Source: ZC4RG29 sp035304385
GTDB taxonomy: Bacteria; Bacteroidota; Bacteroidia; Cytophagales; Cyclobacteriaceae
Length of the DNA: 64,000 bases
NCBI GenBank assembly: GCA_035304385.1
Contig: DATGQD010000045.1
Span: forward strand, 1 to 64,000
Direction: 5' to 3'
Every line of letters starts with the position of its first letter. The first letter of the stretch is position 1. This document shows positions 33,106 through 41,242 of this stretch, in pieces. The position numbers and the translations under genes are program-made. The notes beneath the pieces are model-generated. The model made no database searches. It saw only the letters and a list, made by a program, of their open reading frames with translations, and was not told where the DNA came from.

Positions 33106-34172
33106 TGCTGTGACGAGCCGCTGCCGGATTTCCGGTCCATGACCTCTTTATTGCGCGGCAATTTAAAACTAAACACGGAACCCTCGCCGGGAGCGCTGAC
33201 CACCGAGGGTCGCGTATGATGTCCCTCCAGGATGTGCTTTACGATCGCCAGCCCCAGGCCCGTCCCCCCTTTGCTTCGGCTGCGGCTTTTGTCGACCCGG
33301 TAAAAGCGTTCGAATATCCGGTGGACGTGCTCCGGAGGAATTCCTTCGCCCGTATCAATAACCGACACCTTAACGCGCTTCTTCCCCACGTCGAGTTCGA
33401 CCACAACTTCACTGTGATCATAAGAATGGTTCACGGCGTTCGATACCAGGTTACTCATCACCTGGCTGATCCGTAGCGGGTCGGCGAACGCCATTACCGG
33501 TCGCTCACCGGAGATCTTGAGTTTGATGTGTCGTTTGGAGGCTTTCGTCTCAAATTGCTCCAGCACTTCTTCGGTGAGCTTGAAGAGGTCGATCGAATCG
33601 AAGTGCATTTTTACCTGGCCCGTCTCGATTTGCGAAAGGGTGAGCAGATCCTCGACAAGTGCATCGAGGCCGTCCAGGCTACGCGCTGCTTTCTTTAAAA
33701 ATTTGGTCCTGACCGTCTTGTCGTCCACGGCACCATCCAGCAGCGTGTGCACGAAACCTTGCGCGGCGAAGATGGGCGTCTTCAGTTCGTGCGACACGTC
33801 CGCAATAAACTCTTTGCGAAATGCTTCCAGCTTTCTCAATTCGTCTATCTCTTCTTGTTTGCTTTCGGCGAATGAAAGGATGTCATCATGGATGGCCCGG
33901 AGCCGATGCAGCGGCGCAGACTGGTTTTCATTCAACTCTGACGCTTCCCTACCCCGCAACTTGTTTATCAACGCATGAATCTTGTGGATCTCACGGAACA
34001 CGAGCACCTCGATCAGGAAGAAGAGGAGCAGATAAGATACCGCAAAACTGATGGCGAAGGCGGCTGCGAGCATAACCGCGGTTGTGCTGCGGAAGAAGGC
34101 CAGTCCGATCGTGGTGACGGAGGCGATGCAAAGCGCCAGCAGCAGGGACAATACCCGAGAGCTGTACTGCAT
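33102..34172 (-). CDS. PhoR-like sensor histidine kinase
   Basis: 356 residues. Two membrane helices at 5-28 and 31-56 with no periplasmic domain worth mention. A coiled linker is followed by HisKA (FIADVSHELKTPIFAAQGFVHTLLDGA, H128) and HATPase_c (QVMSNLVSNAVNHS, DTGEGIPPEHVHRIFERFYRVDKSRSRSKGGTGLGLAIVKHI). This minimal sensor resembles the PhoR-like kinases of Bacteroidota. It lies just downstream of its response regulator gene (3 bp). The signal is unknown; phosphate is only a guess from family. Confidence 0.9.
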   Translation of the reverse strand: MQYSSRVLSLLLALCIASVTTIGLAFFRSTTAVMLAAAFAISFAVSYLLLFFLIEVLVFREIHKIHALINKLRGREASELNENQSAPLHRLRAIHDDILSFAESKQEEIDELRKLEAFRKEFIADVSHELKTPIFAAQGFVHTLLDGAVDDKTVRTKFLKKAARSLDGLDALVEDLLTLSQIETGQVKMHFDSIDLFKLTEEVLEQFETKASKRHIKLKISGERPVMAFADPLRISQVMSNLVSNAVNHSYDHSEVVVELDVGKKRVKVSVIDTGEGIPPEHVHRIFERFYRVDKSRSRSKGGTGLGLAIVKHILEGHHTRPSVVSAPGEGSVFSFKLPRNKEVMDRKSGSGSSQH

Positions 34173-34175
34173 GCC

Positions 34176-34859
34176 TTATTCTCTGCTGAATTTGTAGCCG
34201 ACGCCCTTCACCGTAGTGATGTAGTCATCCCCGATCTTTTCACGCACCTTGCGTATGTGTACGTCGACTGTGCGGGCGAGCACATATACATCGGAGCCCC
34301 AGATATTATGTAATAGCTCTTCGCGATTGAACACCTTGTTAGGATTCTGTGCGAGAAAAAATAGCAGTTCAAATTCCTTTTTCGGAAGCGAGGTCTCCCT
34401 GCCGTTTACTTTCACGATGTAACTTGAACGATCGATGACCAGATCGCCGGCCGCAATTACATCAGCGCTCTTCTTGTGATTCCTCCGGAACAGGGCTTGT
34501 ATCCGGCTGATGAGGGCGCGGGGTTTTATGGGTTTGGTGATGTAGTCGTCAGCGCCAACTTCGAAGGCCGCAACTTCGGAGTATTCTTCCGCCCTTGCCG
34601 TAAGAAAAATAATGAATGTCTTCTGCAACTCCGGATTGTCGCGAAGTCGACGGCACGTTTCCACGCCATCCATTTTGGGCATCATAATGTCGAGCAGGAC
34701 TACATCGGGCAGGAACTTCTTCGCGACCTCCAGCGCCTGTTCGCCGTCGCTCGCCGTCTTCACTTCAAAGCCGGTCTTTTGAAGATTGTACCTCAGGAGT
34801 TCCCGAATGGACTCCTCGTCATCTACCACGAGAATTTTTTGCGATTGCTTACTACCCAT
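34176..34859 (-). CDS. OmpR/PhoB-family response regulator
   Basis: 227 residues. Receiver with DD at 13-14, D57 (DVVLLDIMMPK) and FIIFLTARAEE..DDYITKPIKP. The winged-helix DNA-binding domain ends with ELLFFLAQNPNKVFNREELLHNIWGSDVYVLARTVDVHIRKVREKIG.DYITTVKGVGYKFSRE. First of the pair with the PhoR-like kinase, then rluA: a three-gene run. PhoB identity is only by family. Confidence 0.93.
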   Translation of the reverse strand: MGSKQSQKILVVDDEESIRELLRYNLQKTGFEVKTASDGEQALEVAKKFLPDVVLLDIMMPKMDGVETCRRLRDNPELQKTFIIFLTARAEEYSEVAAFEVGADDYITKPIKPRALISRIQALFRRNHKKSADVIAAGDLVIDRSSYIVKVNGRETSLPKKEFELLFFLAQNPNKVFNREELLHNIWGSDVYVLARTVDVHIRKVREKIGDDYITTVKGVGYKFSRE

Positions 34860-34946
34860 GGTTGCATCACTGCCTCAAAAGTATAGAGAAAAAGGTGAAT
34901 TAAAAATGAAGCATGGGTTGTTAACAATTCCTTAATAAACAAGTTG

Positions 34947-35993
34947 TTACAGAAACGGATAATGTTCCTTCAGGAAGGCGATGTAGGCCTTCAGGTCACC
35001 GCCGAACTGTTCCTGCCAAATGCGGTTCAATTCATCCTGCCCGGATTGATAATGAATAAACGCCATGAAGTAGGCGTTGTTGGGAAGCTGATCGCGAAAG
35101 CGGCGTGCCGGTTTCCTACCGGAATACAATGTGAGCGTATCCATCGTGTGTACGATGCGGCGGATCATTCCCTCCTTCAGGCGTTGTTTGGTGCTGACCG
35201 GTTCAGGTTCTATCGCAGTATACAGGCTGTCGAGGTATCGGGTTCCGCGGAGCACATGATCGACGAAAGTCACATAGTCCCTGTCGTCATGGATGTAGTT
35301 GATATAGGCCTCGCTGTCGGGTCCGAATCGCGAGACCAGGAACAACTCGGCGCCGCGGTCGCCGATAAAGGAGGCGAGGTTTTCGTTGAAGTCGACACTG
35401 TCCTTAACAAAAATAGTGGCATGCACCATCTCGTGGATAATGAGGCTGGCGAGGTCACCGACGTCGCGTTCCAGCATCTTACTGAGGATGGGGTCGGTGA
35501 ACCATCCCAGCGTTGACCATCCGCCGGGGTTGCGTACGTTCACATCCCATCCTTTTGCGACAAGCTTTTCGGCCTGGCGTTGCGCACTCTTTTCGTCGAA
35601 AAATCCTTTATAGGGAACAGCACCCAGGATGGGGAACTTCCAGTAGTAAGGTTGCAGGCGAAACCGTTCACTGGCCGTGACCACCCACATGACCTCCTCA
35701 CCTTTCTGGTCGTACAACGTTCTGTAGTTACGTGTGTCGCGCAGGCCGAGCGAGTCGATGGCGAAGGCGCGGACTTCGTCGATCAGCCGGAGTTTTTGTT
35801 TGAGGGTGTCGGGATAATTCGGGTCGGCGAGATATTCTTCCACAGGGCGGGCCTGCCAGACGATGGTCAGCTGACCGCGGGCCTGACTGATGCCATAAAC
35901 AATGAGGTCGAAGTACCTGACGGCCAGGATGGCCGCAAGGATCAGGATGACGAGAAGAATTCGTCGCAGCAGCCGTCGCTTCCCCGTATGCAT
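34947..35993 (-). CDS. Predicted aminopeptidase (COG4324/PF10023 type)
   Basis: 348 residues. An N-terminal membrane anchor (about 11-32: LVILILAAILAVRYFDLIVYG) precedes a periplasmic metallopeptidase-like domain. The zinc motif HEMVHATIF (about residues 176-180) is followed by DFNENLASFIGDRGAELFL, the gluzincin-like glutamate. This is the pattern of bacterial predicted aminopeptidases (PF10023). The substrate is not known. It is divergent from recA (177-bp gap) and lies upstream of the PhoB-like gene on the same strand. Confidence 0.87.
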   Translation of the reverse strand: MHTGKRRLLRRILLVILILAAILAVRYFDLIVYGISQARGQLTIVWQARPVEEYLADPNYPDTLKQKLRLIDEVRAFAIDSLGLRDTRNYRTLYDQKGEEVMWVVTASERFRLQPYYWKFPILGAVPYKGFFDEKSAQRQAEKLVAKGWDVNVRNPGGWSTLGWFTDPILSKMLERDVGDLASLIIHEMVHATIFVKDSVDFNENLASFIGDRGAELFLVSRFGPDSEAYINYIHDDRDYVTFVDHVLRGTRYLDSLYTAIEPEPVSTKQRLKEGMIRRIVHTMDTLTLYSGRKPARRFRDQLPNNAYFMAFIHYQSGQDELNRIWQEQFGGDLKAYIAFLKEHYPFL

Positions 35994-36170
35994 AGTTGGT
36001 AAAATACCCCGTGTACGCGAATTCTCCTACGCGAACCCACAGGAATTTGTACTGACAACTACTGTCACGATCGGGCCGGCCCATTTTTATATTGAAACGC
36101 GTTGCCGTAATTTGTGCCTATCATCACTGGGTGAAATCAAGACCTTAAACAACCCTAATTAACCCTATTT

Positions 36171-37205
36171 ATGAGCGACGCGAAAGAAAAACTGAAAGCC
36201 CTGCAGCTAACCATCGATAAACTGGAAAAGACCTATGGAAAGGGTACGGTAATGAAATTGAGCGATGAGCGGGTAGTCGATATTCCATCGATTTCCACGG
36301 GGTCGCTCGGATTGGATCTTGCCCTGGGCATAGGTGGGGTTCCCCGCGGCAGGGTGACCGAGATATACGGTCCCGAGTCGTCGGGTAAGACCACGCTCAC
36401 CCTGCACTGCATTGCGGAAGCGCAAAAGAAGGGTGGCATTGCGGCATTTATTGACGCCGAGCACGCCTTCGACAAGAGTTATGCGGAAAAGCTGGGCATC
36501 GACACTGAAAATCTGCTGATTTCGCAGCCCGACAACGGCGAGCAGGCCCTTGAAATCGCCGATCACCTGATCCGCTCGGGAGCGATAGATATTATTGTAA
36601 TCGACTCGGTTGCGGCGTTGGTTCCCAAGGGAGAACTGGAAGGCGAGATGGGCGAAAGCAAGATGGGGCTTCAGGCCCGGCTCATGTCGCAAGCCCTTCG
36701 CAAGCTGACCGGCACGATCAGCAAGACAGGCTGTGCCTGCATTTTCATCAATCAATTGCGTGAAAAGATCGGCGTGATGTTCGGTAACCCGGAAACGACT
36801 ACCGGTGGTAACGCGCTCAAGTTTTACTCCTCGGTGCGGCTGGACATCCGCAGGATTGGACAGATCAAGGAAGCTGCCGACGACATTACGGGTAACCGAG
36901 TGAAGGTGAAGGTCGTCAAGAATAAAGTAGCGCCTCCGTTCAAGGTCGTCGAATTCGACATCATGTACGGACGCGGCATTTCAAAGGCGGGCGAAATCCT
37001 CGACCTGGGCGTCGAGCTGAGCATCATACAGAAGTCGGGATCCTGGTTCTCCTACGAAGGCAACAAACTCGGCCAGGGCCGTGACGCCGTGAAGCAGCTG
37101 ATTGAAGACAACCCTGAGTTAATGGAAGAGCTGGAGCGCCGCATCAAGGAAAAGGTGACTCCGGCGGTGGATAATAAGAAGGTGTTAGAGGAGAGCGAAG
37201 CCTGA
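36171..37205 (+). CDS. recA: Recombinase A
   Basis: 344 residues. Walker A GPESSGKTT (67-75), Walker B IIVIDSVAAL, the DNA-binding loop L1 GESKMGLQARLMSQALRKL and L2 FINQLREKIGVMFGNPETTTGGNAL are intact, as is the subunit-interface N terminus. The acidic C-terminal tail is short. RecA forms the filament for homologous recombination and SOS cleavage. Its 3' end faces the MacB-like permease gene across a 91-bp gap that carries CTGCAT-type repeats. No LexA box is evident. Confidence 0.98.
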   Translation: MSDAKEKLKALQLTIDKLEKTYGKGTVMKLSDERVVDIPSISTGSLGLDLALGIGGVPRGRVTEIYGPESSGKTTLTLHCIAEAQKKGGIAAFIDAEHAFDKSYAEKLGIDTENLLISQPDNGEQALEIADHLIRSGAIDIIVIDSVAALVPKGELEGEMGESKMGLQARLMSQALRKLTGTISKTGCACIFINQLREKIGVMFGNPETTTGGNALKFYSSVRLDIRRIGQIKEAADDITGNRVKVKVVKNKVAPPFKVVEFDIMYGRGISKAGEILDLGVELSIIQKSGSWFSYEGNKLGQGRDAVKQLIEDNPELMEELERRIKEKVTPAVDNKKVLEESEA

Positions 37206-37219
37206 GGGGGTATTTGTGA

Positions 37220-37294
37220 AGACGCAGATGCAAGGGGGTCTCAAGAACCACTGTGCGTAACGATCACAGCTGCGACTGCGACTGCATCTGCATC
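37220..37294. repeat. Inverted CTGCAT-type hexamers between recA and the permease gene
   Basis: GACGCAGATGCA at 37220-37231 and the tract CTGCGACTGCGACTGCATCT from about 37268 onward are of opposite polarity and could pair (GCAGATGCA with TGCATCTGC). Same sequence family as the tracts at 13695, 19698 and 43328. Confidence 0.8.
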
Positions 37295-37296
37295 TA

Positions 37297-38559
37297 TTAA
37301 GACCGCAGGGCTTCCACAGGATCCATCCGGGCGGCCATAAGGGCGGGAACAAAACCCGAGGCGATCCCTATTGTCGACGCTACGCCAAGGCCCAGCACAA
37401 TGTTGTTAATAGTAAGGGCCACCTCCAGGCTTCCCAGCGGGATAAAGGTGATCAGGTATACCATAAAAAGTCCGGCCAGCCCACCGATAAGGCTGAGGAA
37501 GATGGCCTCGAACAGAAATTGGAACAGGATAAAGTAGTTCTTGGCACCAAGCGATTTCTGAAGGCCAATGATGCTCGTCCGCTCTTTGACGGACACGAAC
37601 ATAATATTGGCGATGCCGAACCCACCGACGAGGATGGAAAACCCTCCGATAATCCAGCCGGCGATGCTCACCACGTCGAAGAGGCTGCCGATAACGTTTA
37701 ACAACGCTTCGGGTCGGTTAAGGGCAAAGTTATCCGGAGCCTTTGGCGTCAGCCCCCGCCGCACCCGTAGCAGCCCGCGGATTTCGTTCTCCAGCTCGAC
37801 GAGGCCGATGTCGTATTCACGTCCCTTTACCCCGATACGTGAACTGATCTCCCAGCGTCGACCCGTACCGGTCAGGAACAGCTTTCGGAAAGACTGATAA
37901 GGAACGATGACGGTATAGTCGTTACTCGGCGTGCCCAGAAACGACTGACCTTCACGCTCGACTACGCCTACCACGCGGTATTTCAGGTTTCGGATCTTGA
38001 CTTCGCCACCGATGGGGTCCTGATTGTTGGGGAAGAGCGTCTGGGCCACCTCGTATCCCAGTACCGCCACGTTCCGTCCGGCCTCGATCTCATCACCGGT
38101 AAAGAAGCGGCCCTGGCCGATGTTCATTTCGAATATTTCATCATACCCCTCGGAGCCACCCGCCAGGTCGATATCGCCAATACTGTTGTTGCCCCGCTTG
38201 ACGATGATGTCGCCCCTCCGGGCAAAGATGGCCATGGAGCTCTGGTGCTTCAGGTTCGCCGACAGAAACCGATAGTCGCTGTAGGAAGTATTGGGGCGCC
38301 CCAGGAAATCCCACCACTTGTACTCCTCACCCGCCTCCGGCAGAAAAGGCCACTTTTCTACGTAAATGACGCCGGTGCCAAGAAAATCGAGGCTGTCCTT
38401 GATGTTTTTCTCCAGGGAATCCACCAGGGTGAGCACCGCGATGATGGCAAAGATGCCGATGGTGACCCCCAACAGCGAAAGTATGGTGCGTAAAAGATTG
38501 GCCCGGAGCGCCTTCCAGGCAAACCGAAAGCTTTCAAGAATTTGGAGGACGGTCTTCAT
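37297..38559 (-). CDS. MacB-like ABC transporter permease, without adjacent ATPase
   Basis: 420 residues from ATG 38559; the frame opens 21 codons earlier, but those residues are basic and unlike a membrane start. A first helix (about 20-42, RTILSLLGVTIGIFAIIAVLTLVDSL) is followed by a MacB_PCD periplasmic domain of about 230 residues (RFFTGDEIEAGRNVAVLGYEVAQTLFPN...GVVEREGQSF) and three C-terminal helices with SIIGLQKSLGAKNYFILFQFLFEAIFLSLIGG. This is the MacB/LolCE-type mechanotransmitter fold. Neither an ATPase nor a membrane-fusion protein is adjacent. A MacB/LolD-type ATPase and TolC occur at 10926-12985. Confidence 0.92.
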   Translation of the reverse strand: MKTVLQILESFRFAWKALRANLLRTILSLLGVTIGIFAIIAVLTLVDSLEKNIKDSLDFLGTGVIYVEKWPFLPEAGEEYKWWDFLGRPNTSYSDYRFLSANLKHQSSMAIFARRGDIIVKRGNNSIGDIDLAGGSEGYDEIFEMNIGQGRFFTGDEIEAGRNVAVLGYEVAQTLFPNNQDPIGGEVKIRNLKYRVVGVVEREGQSFLGTPSNDYTVIVPYQSFRKLFLTGTGRRWEISSRIGVKGREYDIGLVELENEIRGLLRVRRGLTPKAPDNFALNRPEALLNVIGSLFDVVSIAGWIIGGFSILVGGFGIANIMFVSVKERTSIIGLQKSLGAKNYFILFQFLFEAIFLSLIGGLAGLFMVYLITFIPLGSLEVALTINNIVLGLGVASTIGIASGFVPALMAARMDPVEALRS

Positions 38560-38698
38560 CTGTATTCCTGTCCGGGTAGTGCGCTTTATGGGTCGGCGAC
38601 AGGTGGGTGAAATTACGGGCATTTAGCGGTAAATGCCCGTTTTTCTTCTAACGGGAAAAACATCCCCCTGTTTTCCCCGCAAATCACGAATATTCGGT

Positions 38699-38706
38699 TA
38701 TTTTTG
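38699..38706 (+). promoter_or_regulatory. Candidate -7 promoter element (TATTTTTG) for queA
   Basis: TATTTTTG fits TAnnTTTG, 50 bp before the ATG. A second weaker element TATTTTG lies about 10 bp before the start. Confidence 0.45.
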
Positions 38707-38755
38707 CAACCTTATTTGAGAAATTAGCCATCCCCCGGCTTATTTTGCCGTCCTT

Positions 38756-39802
38756 ATGAAGCTATCCGAATTCAAGTTCGAACTCCCCAACAACCTGATC
38801 GCCCTGGAACCCGCTACGAATCGCGACGAGTCAAGGCTGATGGTCGTGCACCGGGATACCGGCGAAATCGAGCACCGGGTATTCAAAGACCTGGTCGATT
38901 ATTTCGAAGAGGGCGATATCCTGGTTGGAAACGATACGATGGTTTTTCCCGCCCGGCTGTACGGCCGCAAGGAAAAAACCGGCGCTAAGATCGAAGTCTT
39001 TCTGTTGCGCGAGCTAAACCCGGAGATGCACCTTTGGGATGTGCTCGTTGACCCGGCCCGTAAGATACGTGTCGGCAACAAGCTGTATTTCGGCAACGGC
39101 GACCTGGTTGCGGAAGTCATTGACAACACGACCTCACGCGGGCGAACCATCCGCTTCCTTTTTGATGGCGATTCTGAAGCCTTCGACAAAGTTGTGGAAA
39201 CCCTTGGCGAAACCCCGCTGCCCAAGTATATCAAGCGCAAAGTGAAGCCGGAAGACAAGGAACGGTTTCAAACGATCTATGCACGCCACAAGGGCGCCGT
39301 CTCAGCGCCTACCGCAGGCATGCACTTCACGAAGCAGCTGCTCAAGCGCCTCCAGATCAATGGCGTGGAAATGGTTTTCATAACCCTGCACATCGGCTTG
39401 GGCACTTTCCGGCAGGTCGACGTTGAAGACCTGACGAAACATAAAATGGACTCCGAGAATTTTGTCGTCGGACCTGAGGCCGTAGCCGCCGTCAACAAGG
39501 CGCTGGAGAACAAGAAGCGCGTCTGCGCCGTGGGTACCACTTCCATGCGCGCCCTGGAGTCCGCCGTATCGGCTAATAACCGCCTCAAGGTGAAGTCGGG
39601 CTGGACAGACAAGTTCATCTTCCCTCCGTACGAATTCAAGATCTGCAACGCTATGGTCACCAACTTCCACATGCCGGAGTCCACACTCCTCATGATGGCA
39701 TGCGCCTTTGGCGGCTATGAGTTGATCATGGAAGCTTATAAAATCGCCAAAAAGGAAAAGTACAGGTTCCTTACCTATGGCGACGCGATGCTCATACTGT
39801 AG
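38756..39802 (+). CDS. queA: S-adenosylmethionine:tRNA ribosyltransferase-isomerase
   Basis: 348 residues. MKLSEFKFELPNNLIALEPATNRDESRLMVV, GDILVGNDTMVFPARLYGRKEKTGAKIEVFLLREL and GAVSAPTAGMHFTKQLLKRLQINGVEMVFITLHIGLGTFRQVDVED are QueA hallmarks. It transfers the ribosyl part of AdoMet to preQ1 at tRNA position 34, the next-to-last queuosine step. Transcribed rightwards, alone; candidate promoter at 38699. High confidence. Confidence 0.97.
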   Translation: MKLSEFKFELPNNLIALEPATNRDESRLMVVHRDTGEIEHRVFKDLVDYFEEGDILVGNDTMVFPARLYGRKEKTGAKIEVFLLRELNPEMHLWDVLVDPARKIRVGNKLYFGNGDLVAEVIDNTTSRGRTIRFLFDGDSEAFDKVVETLGETPLPKYIKRKVKPEDKERFQTIYARHKGAVSAPTAGMHFTKQLLKRLQINGVEMVFITLHIGLGTFRQVDVEDLTKHKMDSENFVVGPEAVAAVNKALENKKRVCAVGTTSMRALESAVSANNRLKVKSGWTDKFIFPPYEFKICNAMVTNFHMPESTLLMMACAFGGYELIMEAYKIAKKEKYRFLTYGDAMLIL

Positions 39803-40081
39803 AAAGATTGAAGGGTTGAAGATTGAAGGTTGAATAACCCGCCTGCCCGGTTAGTGTTTGTAAAACGTTGACACGTCATTGGGCAGTCGGGCAGGCTGAA
39901 TAGAATAGTGTAACCGGTGCGATGTTGTTCCTGGTTGTCGCGGATCACGCAAACGCCATCTGTGGCTGGTACCCGGTAGGGACGCACGGCGTGCGTCCAT
40001 CAACGACTCCGACCCGTTGCCGAGATCTCGACGCGTCATTGGGCAGTCGGGCAGGTTGACGAATTGAAATAAGTCTTTGCA
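39803..40081. repeat. 279-bp intergenic region with a 30-bp direct repeat pair and a palindrome
   Basis: Two nearly identical 30-bp copies, GACRCGTCATTGGGCAGTCG continuing GGCAGGYTGA, lie at 39870-39899 and 40030-40059, exactly 160 bp apart. Between them is the perfect palindrome GGACGCACGGCGTGCGTCC (39980-39998; 8-bp stem, 3-nt loop), a type seen repeatedly in Bacteroidota intergenic DNA. A related CCTGCCCGG fragment is at 39842-39850. The second copy ends 22 bp before the ispD start. No reading frame. Confidence 0.9.
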
Positions 40082-40756
40082 TTGAATGAAGAATATGCAC
40101 TGGTCGTAGCGGGTGGCAAAGGCACCCGGATCAACAGCGAGGTGCCCAAGCAATTCCTTGAGGTGAACGGCGTCCCCGTTCTGATGCACACCATTAACGC
40201 CTTCCTGAGTTATTCACCCTCAATCAACATCATTCTCGTGCTCCCGGAGAACGACATGCCTCGATGGGAATCGCTTTGTGAGGCACATCGCTTTACCGAA
40301 AATGTAACCCTACAATCCGGTGGCGCATCGCGCTTCCAATCTGTAAAACGGGGACTCGAACGCATCGCCGGCGACGGACTCGTTGCCGTGCACGATGGCG
40401 TACGCCCCCTGGTACGTAAAGAACTTATCGCCGACACGTTTGCTCGTGCCGCCGCCGAAGGCACCGGGGTAGCAGCGGTAAGGCCGAAAGAATCCATGCG
40501 GGAAGATATCGGTGACACCACGAGGGCACTTGACCGCTCCCGGTATTGGATGGTACAAACGCCGCAGACCTTCCGCATCTCCCTGTTACGTGAGGCCTAT
40601 CAGCTGCCGGAAGATCCGACCCTTACCGACGACGCAAGCGTAGTCGAACGGTATGGCTACGCGATATCGCTCGTGGAAGGGTATTATGACAATATAAAGA
40701 TCACAACGGCAGAGGACCTTGCAGTGGTCGAGGCGTTGTTAAGAAAAAAAAGCTGA
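40082..40756 (+). CDS. ispD: 2-C-methyl-D-erythritol 4-phosphate cytidylyltransferase
   Basis: 224 residues. The nucleotidyl motif ALVVAGGKGTRI (near residues 6-17), VPKQFLEVNGVPVLMHTINAF, SGGASRFQSVKRGLE, AVHDGVRPLV and DDASVVE are all IspD marks. It couples MEP with CTP in the MEP isoprenoid pathway; dxr, the first committed step, is at 54296. The start must be TTG at 40082: an in-frame stop lies at 40070 and no ATG or GTG falls between. Upstream are the 160-bp-spaced repeats. Confidence 0.95.
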   Translation: MNEEYALVVAGGKGTRINSEVPKQFLEVNGVPVLMHTINAFLSYSPSINIILVLPENDMPRWESLCEAHRFTENVTLQSGGASRFQSVKRGLERIAGDGLVAVHDGVRPLVRKELIADTFARAAAEGTGVAAVRPKESMREDIGDTTRALDRSRYWMVQTPQTFRISLLREAYQLPEDPTLTDDASVVERYGYAISLVEGYYDNIKITTAEDLAVVEALLRKKS

Positions 40757-40773
40757 TCCATCGGCCAGCTTTC
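40744..40773. terminator. Bidirectional hairpin between ispD and the DUF2795 gene
   Basis: AAAGCTG and CAGCTTT form a 7-bp stem with a 10-nt loop just at the ispD stop, preceded by a long A-run. A second small hairpin (GCCTG TCG CAGGC, 40786-40798) lies next to the DUF2795 stop. Confidence 0.55.
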
Positions 40774-40802
40774 GTCAGTCTTTCTGCCTGTCGCAGGCGG
40801 TA

Positions 40803-41024
40803 CTAGTATTCGTCTTCGTTGAAAAAGAAATCTTCCTTGGTAGGATAGTCCGGCCAGATTTCTTCGATGCTCTCGTACGGCTGGCCGTCATCCTCCAGCT
40901 CCTGGAGATTCTCCACGACTTCAAGTGGCGCTCCTGACCGGATCGAATAATCGATCAGTTCGTCCTTAGTGGCTGGCCAGGGTGCGTCTTCCAAATACGA
41001 AGCAAGTTCGAGTGTCCAGTACAT
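40803..41024 (-). CDS. DUF2795 family protein
   Basis: 73 residues. MYWTLELASYLEDAPWPATKDELIDYSIRSGAPLEVVENLQELEDDG is the DUF2795 core, and the acidic C terminus PDYPTKEDFFFNEDEY is very conserved in Bacteroidota homologs I recall. The role is unknown; the high acid content and lack of a signal suggest a cytoplasmic regulator. It converges on ispD and is driven by a well-spaced promoter (41050-41079). Confidence 0.9.
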   Translation of the reverse strand: MYWTLELASYLEDAPWPATKDELIDYSIRSGAPLEVVENLQELEDDGQPYESIEEIWPDYPTKEDFFFNEDEY

Positions 41025-41049
41025 GTTTCTGTTACCCCCTAATTTTCCG

Positions 41050-41079
41050 CAAAAATAAAATATAATTCCTCAAAACAAA
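41050..41079 (-). promoter_or_regulatory. Promoter of the DUF2795 gene (TTTG, 18 bp, TATTTTTG)
   Basis: Minus strand TTTG (41079-41076), 18-bp spacer, TATTTTTG (41057-41050), 26 bp before the start codon at 41024. Fits Bacteroidota promoters well. Confidence 0.65.
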
Positions 41080-41242
41080 CAAACGTAATCCTTTCCTTCC
41101 GGTTACCCCCAAGGGGGTGTAAAAAGCCCCTTTTTGAGGCGGACCCGACAAAGAATTGACAACGGATGTAAGGGCAAACTTATTTTGCCATATTTGCGCC
41201 AAAACGAACCGGAAGTATCAGGAAAAGGTTCAATTGACGACA

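Noticed and set aside
41156..41242. Extended ettA start
   Set aside because: Twenty-nine extra residues precede the conserved ABC-F N terminus and overlap the candidate promoter region.
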